From the NCBI RefSeq assembly GCF_016772275.1, contig NZ_CP065425.1:3960001-4024000 (forward strand): a stretch of 64,000 bases of DNA, read 5' to 3'. Position 1 is the first letter of the stretch; every line of letters begins with the position of its first letter. Source of the stretch: Heyndrickxia vini. Lineage in GTDB: Bacteria; Bacillota; Bacilli; Bacillales; Bacillaceae_C. A program made the translations under genes and the position numbers. Of the stretch, positions 27,038 to 34,358 are shown in pieces. Below the pieces are notes generated by a model, which searched no databases, was not told where the DNA came from, and was given only the letters and a program-made list of their open reading frames with translations.

Positions 27038-27661
27038 TTACGTCCATTTTGATTTTAATTCTTCCAAACAACTAGCTAATGAAAGGCGAACGATAATTTT
27101 TGTTCCCTTTTCAAAGAAAAGTTCATCATTATTCGACGCAAGAAAACAGGTTGACATTCCTAATTTTCGAATAAAAATTAACTCCGCTGTTTTGGATTCT
27201 ACTTTCCGATAATGCTCCAGAAGTACATCGAGAACCATTCTTCCTTCATCCAGATTAATGTTCCCCGACTGAAGCATCTTTTCAAGAATGTAAATCGTTA
27301 GTGTTTGTTCAAAAGAAAATTCATCTAACTGACCGATATTCTCAATAAAAAAGTCCATAACAGGCTTAGATGAGATTCTTCTTTTTAAAATTTCTTCATA
27401 ACTAAGACTTACATTTGTTAAATCTGGAGAAAATACATCAGCTAATTCGTCTAAAGATAAGTTTTCCTTCATTAATTGAATTTTTTCAATTCTTTCTAAT
27501 ATCTTTACTTTAGGGAAAAATGTCTCTTGCCCTGTAAAAGTTGATTTCCGAATAAACCATTCTTCCGGTATTAAATTTTTTCTTTTCCATCGATACAATT
27601 GCCCATAGGAGATTCCTGTCAGGTCTAACAAGTCCTTTTTGGATATCAAATCTTGACTCAT
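27038..27661 (-). CDS. yhbD: YhbD family regulator (DUF4004), helix-turn-helix
   Basis: 207 residues from the ATG at 27661 (AAGGAG upstream). N-terminal MerR-like helix-turn-helix (SKKDLLDLTGISYGQLYRWK, about 6-25) followed by an all-helical domain. First gene of yhbD-yhbE-yhbF, an order also found in B. subtilis. A 23-base palindrome lies 28 bases upstream of its start, consistent with autoregulation. The ligand or signal is unknown. Confidence 0.85.
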   Translation of the reverse strand: MSQDLISKKDLLDLTGISYGQLYRWKRKNLIPEEWFIRKSTFTGQETFFPKVKILERIEKIQLMKENLSLDELADVFSPDLTNVSLSYEEILKRRISSKPVMDFFIENIGQLDEFSFEQTLTIYILEKMLQSGNINLDEGRMVLDVLLEHYRKVESKTAELIFIRKLGMSTCFLASNNDELFFEKGTKIIVRLSLASCLEELKSKWT

Positions 27662-27689
27662 CACATAACGCTCCTTTCATGAAATCAAT

Positions 27690-27712
27690 GTAACATAACA
27701 CTGTTACGTTAC
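27690..27712 (-). promoter_or_regulatory. Palindromic operator candidate before yhbD
   Basis: Minus strand GTAACGTAACA-G-TGTTATGTTAC, two 11-base arms with one mismatch. It lies where the promoter of yhbD should be. Dyad symmetry and position suggest a protein binding site, most likely for YhbD itself. Confidence 0.6.
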
Positions 27713-27836
27713 GCAAATGTTTTTTACAACGACTAAAAATGTCTTTTTTGGTTGATATAATATGAACCTCATACAAAGGTTGTTTTTGGGAATGAACTGT
27801 TCCTTTCCGTGGGAATCTTTTAGGGCATAAACAAAA

Positions 27837-27864
27837 AACAGCATGGCACAAACGCCACACTGTT
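27837..27864 (-). terminator. Terminator after the nitronate monooxygenase-like gene
   Basis: Minus-strand imperfect stem (AACAG and GGCA on each arm, one bulge region) followed by six T. Confidence 0.75.
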
Positions 27865-27901
27865 TCGCTCTTCACATTATTCTCTTAACATTGTTTTACA
27901 C

Positions 27902-28966
27902 CTATATGGTTCCCTTGATTCGATTATATCCTTCCACCAGTCCTTGGACTAACTCGCTAACTGTTATATTTTTGCTTAATCTAGGGCTCTGTCCAGACCA
28001 TAATGACATGAAGTTAGGATTGTTTTGTTCCCCCGCAGCTTTGCGAATATCCTTTGTTAAAGAATTTTGAATAGGATAACTCGGAATATCCCCTTCATAC
28101 ACACTCATCTCTTCAATAAAACGATTATTGATACCCCTGGCATTTTTACCTGAAAAAGAAGCTGTTATTACCATTTCCTCTTCAGATGCTTCGAGGATTG
28201 CAGCTTTATGCAAGCTGTGTGCACCACTTTCTTTGCAAGTTAAAAAAGCCGTTCCCATTTGCACCCCTTGTGCACCTAAACTGCGGGCTGCCATTATTCC
28301 CCTTTCATCCATTATTCCCCCTGCGGCTATGACTGGGATATTTACTTGGTCAACGACTTGAGGAATGAGAGATATTAATCCGATCATACTACTCTCTGGT
28401 TTTTCAAGAAATGTACCACGGTGTCCACCCGCTTCGCTGCCTTGTACGACGATTGCGTCCATTCCCGCTTTCTCCCCAAATTGTGCCTCCTTTACTGTTG
28501 TTGCCGTTCCCATTAAAAAGATTTTTGCTTCTTTCAGCTGTTTCACAATTGGTTCCGGAGGTAATCCAAATGTAAAAGTACAGATAGGAACACACTCTTC
28601 TATGATGATATTTATTTGCTCTTCAAATACATTTTTATTACCTATTGTTTGCCCCGCAATTGGAAGATTTAATTCTTCACGATACTTTTGTAAATGCTTA
28701 TTCATTTTTAAGATTTCCACTTCATTCGCTACATTTTCTTCCGGCACAAACAAATTAACCCCAAACGTATGAGATGTAAGTGACTTAACCTCACGTATGA
28801 TTTCCCTCGTTTGTTCTGCATTTAAGTAACCTGCTCCGATCATACCAATTCCGCCAGCATTTGAAACAGCTGCAACTAGTTCTGGTGTTGTAATTCCACC
28901 AGCCATAGGTGCTTGTATAATGGGATAGTCTATATGTAAAGTTTTGGTCAAGATATTGTGAAACAT
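27902..28966 (-). CDS. Nitronate monooxygenase / FabK-like FMN enzyme
   Basis: 354-residue TIM-barrel flavoprotein. Motif I QAPMAGGITTPELVAAV (about 17-33) and AGGIGMIG bind FMN; GSEAGGHRG near 180 carries the catalytic-type histidine of class I nitronate monooxygenases; PVIAAGGIMDERG and SLGAQGVQMGTAF complete the phosphate site. Role is probably oxidative detoxification of nitronates such as propionate 3-nitronate; FabK-type enoyl-ACP reductase is the alternative. Monocistronic. Confidence 0.85.
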   Translation of the reverse strand: MFHNILTKTLHIDYPIIQAPMAGGITTPELVAAVSNAGGIGMIGAGYLNAEQTREIIREVKSLTSHTFGVNLFVPEENVANEVEILKMNKHLQKYREELNLPIAGQTIGNKNVFEEQINIIIEECVPICTFTFGLPPEPIVKQLKEAKIFLMGTATTVKEAQFGEKAGMDAIVVQGSEAGGHRGTFLEKPESSMIGLISLIPQVVDQVNIPVIAAGGIMDERGIMAARSLGAQGVQMGTAFLTCKESGAHSLHKAAILEASEEEMVITASFSGKNARGINNRFIEEMSVYEGDIPSYPIQNSLTKDIRKAAGEQNNPNFMSLWSGQSPRLSKNITVSELVQGLVEGYNRIKGTI

Positions 28967-29090
28967 TGTAATTCTCCCCCTTTCGTTACTTCTAATTATT
29001 GTACCAATCCCAGTATTTAAATTAAACTAATTGTTAATTTTTGACTAAAATATATCTTTCGAGCTAATTCAACATATAATACTTATTTTT

Positions 29091-29118
29091 TTGAAAGGTT
29101 GTAATATTTATGTAAAAT
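29091..29118 (+). promoter_or_regulatory. Sigma-A promoter candidate for the Yip1-like gene
   Basis: TTGAAA, 16 bases, TAAAAT, 45 bases upstream of the ATG at 29163. It does not match the sigma-W consensus used by yknW in B. subtilis. Confidence 0.45.
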
Positions 29119-29162
29119 AAGATAGAATAATGGTAGATATTTTACCTGACGGGGGTTTATGC

Positions 29163-29822
29163 ATGGTCTACCAATCTCGTATTTTTCACTTATTTAAACC
29201 GAAGACTACTTTCTTTCAATTAGGTAAAGCAGAAGTCATTTATGGACTAAAAATGAGACTGTTTTTAATGATATTATTTAGTGCAGTAATTTTTGCATTG
29301 GAAGGTTTAATGGGGATTGGATCTACCTCCATTTCGAGAACTCTTACTATTGATCCAAAAGGAGTATTCGAATGGCACAAGGCTCTCTTCGTCATGGGAA
29401 AAATACTTTCAGGTATTATTTATTCCATTGGCATATTGTACATCGCTCCGCTTGCATTCAGTGTATTTGCAGATGTATCCTATCGTAAACTAGTAGTAAT
29501 ACAGGTATTTGTATTATTTATCCTCTTAATTGAACACATTACCTATTTTCCCCTTGTTTTATGGCTTGACTTGGACTGGTATTCTTCTCCGCTTTCTTTC
29601 GGAGTAATTGGTCAATACATTACAACCACTCCATTTCTAATTGCATTATTAGGTAGTCTATCTATCTTTAAGATTTGGGGAATTTATATTCAATATAAAG
29701 GTTTATGCTCCCTTTCAGAAAAAAAACGTGTACCTTTGCTTATATTAGTGATCGTCGTCAACCTTATATTCTGGGGTATCATATCATTACTTACCGATAT
29801 CGATTTTTATCGTTTATTTTAA
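29163..29822 (+). CDS. Yip1 family membrane protein, YknW-like
   Basis: 219 residues from the ATG at 29163 (GGGGG upstream); an ATG at 29130 in the same frame is possible but lacks a ribosome site. Five membrane helices and a Yip1-type plan. In B. subtilis YknW assists assembly of the YknXYZ exporter that protects against the SdpC toxin. The next gene is a YknX-like adaptor, 16 bases away, but no YknY/YknZ homologue follows. Confidence 0.75.
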   Translation: MVYQSRIFHLFKPKTTFFQLGKAEVIYGLKMRLFLMILFSAVIFALEGLMGIGSTSISRTLTIDPKGVFEWHKALFVMGKILSGIIYSIGILYIAPLAFSVFADVSYRKLVVIQVFVLFILLIEHITYFPLVLWLDLDWYSSPLSFGVIGQYITTTPFLIALLGSLSIFKIWGIYIQYKGLCSLSEKKRVPLLILVIVVNLIFWGIISLLTDIDFYRLF

Positions 29823-29838
29823 TGTGGGGTGAATCGTT

Positions 29839-31065
29839 ATGAAGAAATGGACTTTTTTATTAATAGCCTTTGCCCTACTATTTATAGCGGTAAATGTGTA
29901 TTTAATAGAAAAAAAGAATAATAAAATCGCACGTTTACATTACGTTTCGAAATGGGAAACCGTAAAACAAAATCATTTAATTGAATCATTTACCAGCGAT
30001 GGAGTTGTCATACCATCTGAAACACAATATTTCTATGTTGATAAAGAGGCAGGTTTTAACCAGTTTTTAGTCAAAGAAGGAGATACAGTTGAGACGGGCA
30101 CTCCTTTATTTGATTATTCCTCTTCAAATATTGAGAAACAAAAAAGGGTACTGGATACGGAAATTGATCGAATCGAACAGGAAATTGAAAGTATTGATAC
30201 TCATCTGCAAAATCTGTCCTCTTTATTGTCCGATGCAGAAAAGGATGAAGCAGCACAAGTAAAGACAAATAAAAAGGGTGAGAAGTCAACTTCCATTCCA
30301 AAGACCATCTCTTATTCCATTAAAATTGAGATCAACCAAAAGGAGCTAGAAAAAGAAAAACTTGAACAACAGCTTAAGCAATATGAAGAGCAAAAAAACA
30401 ACTATGACAGTGAAGCCAAAAATCTAACAATTGTCAGCAACACTTCCGGGATCGTCAAAAACATTTCATACAATTTAAAAAATCCTGTTCTTACAATTGT
30501 CTCTACATCGCCCGTTATTCAAGGAGCATTAACAGAGGAGCAACTATCCCGAGTGGCAAGTGGTATGAAAACAATCTCCACTTCCAAACTATTTAAAGGG
30601 AAAATTACCGGTGTTATTGAGAAGATTTCCACTTCACCTGAAAACAAACCAAAAGTTGAAGAAAAATCACTATACCCTTATGAAATTTCTTTAGATGATT
30701 TCGAACAAAAACTACATGAAGGCTACCATGTAAACACCCAAGTGATTACAAAAGAAATAAGTAATGCAACAGTTATTAATAAAGGCAGTATGTTCACACA
30801 GAATAAGAAACATTATATTTGGGTTCTAAATAAAGGTATAATAGAAAAGAAACCAATCACTCTTGGCTTTCAAATAAATGATAAGCAACAGATTAATAGC
30901 GGAGCACGGGTCGGGGATTTTTATATTAATAAACCGGAATCCATTAGGCAATCAGGTCGATTCATCACCCCTCTTAACATAGAGGATATTAACAAAAAGT
31001 CAATCAAACAAGTAAAGTGGAAATCCACACTAAAATATGTGACAATTGGAATCTTGCAGAAATAG
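29839..31065 (+). CDS. Membrane-fusion (HlyD/MacA-type) efflux adaptor, YknX-like
   Basis: 408 residues: N-terminal membrane anchor (about 4-23), split biotinyl-lipoyl domain (VKEGDTVETGTPLFDY near 84-99; IVSNTSGIVKNISYN near 205), a long coiled-coil hairpin between them (about 105-200), and a beta-barrel domain after. This is the periplasmic-adaptor fold. Such proteins need an ABC pump; none is adjacent. Terminator at 31072-31093 ends the two-gene unit. Confidence 0.85.
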   Translation: MKKWTFLLIAFALLFIAVNVYLIEKKNNKIARLHYVSKWETVKQNHLIESFTSDGVVIPSETQYFYVDKEAGFNQFLVKEGDTVETGTPLFDYSSSNIEKQKRVLDTEIDRIEQEIESIDTHLQNLSSLLSDAEKDEAAQVKTNKKGEKSTSIPKTISYSIKIEINQKELEKEKLEQQLKQYEEQKNNYDSEAKNLTIVSNTSGIVKNISYNLKNPVLTIVSTSPVIQGALTEEQLSRVASGMKTISTSKLFKGKITGVIEKISTSPENKPKVEEKSLYPYEISLDDFEQKLHEGYHVNTQVITKEISNATVINKGSMFTQNKKHYIWVLNKGIIEKKPITLGFQINDKQQINSGARVGDFYINKPESIRQSGRFITPLNIEDINKKSIKQVKWKSTLKYVTIGILQK

Positions 31066-31071
31066 GAGATA

Positions 31072-31093
31072 AAAGTGCCGTCTAAGGCACTTT
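31072..31093 (+). terminator. Terminator after the YknX-like gene
   Basis: 8-bp perfect stem AAAGTGCC/GGCACTTT followed by further T residues. Confidence 0.9.
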
Positions 31094-31161
31094 TTTTCAT
31101 ACGAAGAATATTTTTTCGCCAATCTCAAAACCTAAAGTATTAACAGGTTGAGGTGAATTTT

Positions 31162-32775
31162 ATGATGAAAAAAGTCTTTATTGCCATGTTATTTCTATTT
31201 CCAACGTCACTATCCTCCATCCACGCAGATAATCAAAAGCCAAAAAATGTTATCTTTATGGTTATGGATGGAACAAATTCCGATGTTGTAACCCTTGCAA
31301 GGTGGTATAAAGGAAGTCCACTTTCGCTAGACGACATTTTAGTAGGAGGTGTCCAAACATATTCATTACGATCTGGAATCACCGATTCAGCAGCAGCTGC
31401 GACTGCAATGGCTGTAGGAAAAAAGACTAATGAAGATATGATTGGAATGATTCCCTTTTTGGACAAAAACAATGGATTTGTAGCAAGACCAACCGTCAAT
31501 ATACTAGAAGCAGCTAAAATCATGGGCCTGTCCACTGGACTTATTTCTACTTCCCCTATTCAACATGCAACACCCGCTGCTTTCTCTGCACATTCTACAT
31601 CTCGAAATGATTATGATGATATTGCTGAACAACAAGTTCATCAAGGAATCAACGTTGTATTAGGAGGCGGAAAAATAGCCCTCCTTCCAAAAAATCCGGA
31701 TCAAAATCAACTTCCCCAACAACCAATGGGGATCGGTTCAGCATTGCCACAATATCGAAAAGACGGTGAAAACCTAATTCAGACAATTAAAAAGAAGGGC
31801 TATCACTATATCGAAACAAAGGAACAATTAAAAAATATATCAGGCACAAAAGTATGGGGCAGCTTCGCAAAGGAAGATATTGCTTATGAAATTGATCGTG
31901 AACAACTAGCACCTAAGCAGCCTTCCCTAGCAGAGATGACGAAAAGTGCAATAGAACTCTTGTCAAAGCAAAAGAAAGGTTTCTTTTTATTTGTGGAAGG
32001 CAGCAAAATTGATTGGGCCGCACATAAAAATGACCCCATTGGAATGATAAGTGAGGTACTATCTTTTGATGAAGCTGTTAAGGAAGCCCTAAGTTTTGCC
32101 AAAAACGATAAAAATACATTACTAATCGCTGTAACGGATCACGGGAACAGTGGTCTCACAATGGGAAATGGCGATACAAGACAATCGTATTATAAAACAC
32201 CTGTGCAAAATTTCATAAACCCGCTAAAAAAGGCAAAATACTCACTAGCTGGCGCAATGTCTCAATTGAATACTGATCACACCAATATTAAACAGGTAGC
32301 TAAATCATATGGGTTAGATCCGTTATCCCAGCAAGAATTTACTCGCTTAAAAAAGGCAAAAGATTTGGAAGAAGAAATGGTCAGTCAATTAGCTAAACGC
32401 GCACATTTAGGATTTACTACAAGAGGACATACCGGTGAAGATGTTTTCTTGTATGCATACGGGCCGAGTAAACCAGTTGGGCTCATCAATAATACAGAAA
32501 TCCCGAAAATCATAGCTAAGTTTTTAAAGATTCCTTCCTTTAATAGACTGAATCATTCCCTTTTTATTAATGCAAACGAGTATTACAAAAACAAGGGATA
32601 TGAAACGAAAATTGATCTGACAGCGAAGGAAAATCCCATTTTCATTGCAAAAAAGGGCGAAACAACGATTACCTATCCCGCAAATAAAAACATTAAAGTT
32701 TTTAATGAAAATGTTGTAGAATTAAAAGGGATTACGATATTTAACGGAAGTAACTTTTGGATTAGTCTTGATTAG
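31162..32775 (+). CDS. Secreted alkaline phosphatase
   Basis: About 537 residues from the ATG at 31162 (GAGGTG upstream). Signal peptide (MMKKVFIAMLFLFPTSLSSIHA) with a cleavage site near residue 22. Metal-binding VMDGTNSD at the start of the mature part, nucleophile serine in GITDSAAAATAMAVG, later metal ligands in TDHGNSG and RGHTGEDV. Family hydrolyses phosphomonoesters outside the cell. No Pho box was found upstream. It is longer than the 460-residue B. subtilis PhoA/PhoB types, with a beta-rich tail. Confidence 0.9.
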   Translation: MMKKVFIAMLFLFPTSLSSIHADNQKPKNVIFMVMDGTNSDVVTLARWYKGSPLSLDDILVGGVQTYSLRSGITDSAAAATAMAVGKKTNEDMIGMIPFLDKNNGFVARPTVNILEAAKIMGLSTGLISTSPIQHATPAAFSAHSTSRNDYDDIAEQQVHQGINVVLGGGKIALLPKNPDQNQLPQQPMGIGSALPQYRKDGENLIQTIKKKGYHYIETKEQLKNISGTKVWGSFAKEDIAYEIDREQLAPKQPSLAEMTKSAIELLSKQKKGFFLFVEGSKIDWAAHKNDPIGMISEVLSFDEAVKEALSFAKNDKNTLLIAVTDHGNSGLTMGNGDTRQSYYKTPVQNFINPLKKAKYSLAGAMSQLNTDHTNIKQVAKSYGLDPLSQQEFTRLKKAKDLEEEMVSQLAKRAHLGFTTRGHTGEDVFLYAYGPSKPVGLINNTEIPKIIAKFLKIPSFNRLNHSLFINANEYYKNKGYETKIDLTAKENPIFIAKKGETTITYPANKNIKVFNENVVELKGITIFNGSNFWISLD

Positions 32776-32792
32776 GGAGGTTCGATAATCAC

Positions 32793-34358
32793 ATGAGCAA
32801 AGAGATAAAACAGTATGGAGAACAGCTACAAGTATTATTAGACCCTGCTAGTGATATCCACCAAAAGCTTGTCCAAAAAGGATTATTACTATATCGACAA
32901 CAACTTGTTTACAATAAAAAAATATCACCGACAGAAATTGTGGGCAAAGTGCAGGATGTAACCCCTGTCCAAGTAACTTTGAAATTAGAAAATCCCGCAT
33001 CCAGTCATTGTACCTGCCCCAAAGAAGGGATATGCCGCCATCAACTAGCACTTTTCTTTTCTGCTTATAGTGAAGATGGAAGTGTTTTTGAATGGATCCA
33101 AGATTGGAAAAGAGAAGAATCTGCGACAAATATTTTAGATCAGATAAAAAGAGGCAGTGATCTATTAAAAGAAAAGACGCCTGTTACCCTGGATAGAGTA
33201 GAGGCGTGGTTGGCACGATTTCAATCTGCCTATCGAGGGATTGATCCTAGGAATGAATTTGTCCTTGAAGTGACCTGTAAGAATAAATACCGCGGTTTGA
33301 TCGAGTACGCTCCTGTTGAAAGAGAGTGGAAACCACTCTATCAACTGTTTGCTGCATATGAATCGATGAAAATAGTGAATCAGTTATGCTCTCAATACCA
33401 TATTCGGACGTTTAAAAGATTTTTCGAATTCATGCTTGATGAAGCTGACGAAGCTTTAAAAATATTAACAGTATCTGCTGCACCATTTGCATTTGATCCA
33501 TACTTAAGCTATTTACGGGAAGACAGTATTTTTTTATTAAAAGAGTCATCTTATTATGAATATGAATTAGTAGAGTTGTATCAGTTGCTTTGGACTTTTT
33601 TATTTAAACAATCAATCTGGCGTAAATTAGAATACAATCGATTATCCGATTTAGTAAAAACAGATAATGGAAATCGCATAAAAATCGGGTTCATTCATCT
33701 CGCCATTTTGTCCGGATATGATGAAGTAGCGATCGATGAAATTCAACATTATGGGGAAGAAATTACTTCTTTCTCATCCTTTTGGCTAAAATACTTAAAT
33801 GAACAAAAGCTATACAATCGCCTTTATTTATACTTAAACACGATTGCCGCTTTCGTACCATCCTATTTAGAACACGCTAGTGAATATGACCGTTACGCAT
33901 TCATTCGATCATTTTTTCAGTATATTAATGAGGGAATGCTAGCAGAGCAAAATCCACTTTTATTAGAAAAAATATATATTCAAACATTGCCGCATACATA
34001 TTATCAGTATAGTGACTATTTATTTACAAAAGGGAAATTTAAAGAGTGGGTGGAACTGCAACAATATAAAGGAATTGAGCTAGAGTTTATCGATCGTGCA
34101 CGACTTGAAACAATAGGAAAAGGCCAACCTCACTTACTTATGCCGATTTACCATGAAGCCATCGAAAATATGATTGCTGAACGAAATCGGGATTCTTATA
34201 AAAAGGCAGTAAGATATTTAAAAAAGCTCCGAATCCTCTATAAAAAACAAAAAACGTCCGATATATGGGAACGCTTTTTTGAAAGCTTGTTACTCAAAAC
34301 GAAACGCTTGCGTGCGTTTCACGAAGAATGTAAAAGGGGCAAATTGATTCATGCTTAA
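32793..34358 (+). CDS. ywqB: SWIM zinc-finger protein (YwqB-like)
   Basis: 521 residues with one SWIM zinc finger, CxCx(n)CxH, in HCTCPKEGICRHQLALF (about 69-85). The remainder is helical and unassigned. It overlaps the SNF2 helicase gene by 8 bases and probably forms one complex with it. In B. subtilis ywqB and ywqA are neighbours in this region of the map. ATG start after GGAGG with 12-base spacing. Confidence 0.87.
   Translation: MSKEIKQYGEQLQVLLDPASDIHQKLVQKGLLLYRQQLVYNKKISPTEIVGKVQDVTPVQVTLKLENPASSHCTCPKEGICRHQLALFFSAYSEDGSVFEWIQDWKREESATNILDQIKRGSDLLKEKTPVTLDRVEAWLARFQSAYRGIDPRNEFVLEVTCKNKYRGLIEYAPVEREWKPLYQLFAAYESMKIVNQLCSQYHIRTFKRFFEFMLDEADEALKILTVSAAPFAFDPYLSYLREDSIFLLKESSYYEYELVELYQLLWTFLFKQSIWRKLEYNRLSDLVKTDNGNRIKIGFIHLAILSGYDEVAIDEIQHYGEEITSFSSFWLKYLNEQKLYNRLYLYLNTIAAFVPSYLEHASEYDRYAFIRSFFQYINEGMLAEQNPLLLEKIYIQTLPHTYYQYSDYLFTKGKFKEWVELQQYKGIELEFIDRARLETIGKGQPHLLMPIYHEAIENMIAERNRDSYKKAVRYLKKLRILYKKQKTSDIWERFFESLLLKTKRLRAFHEECKRGKLIHA

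Noticed and set aside
27510-27875. Minus-strand open frame of 121 codons overlapping the yhbD start
   Set aside because: Crosses the yhbD promoter, operator and a terminator; product has no domain-like character.
28365-28772. Plus-strand open frame of 135 codons opposite the nitronate monooxygenase gene
   Set aside because: Mirror of a well-supported gene, Ser/Pro/Cys-rich product.
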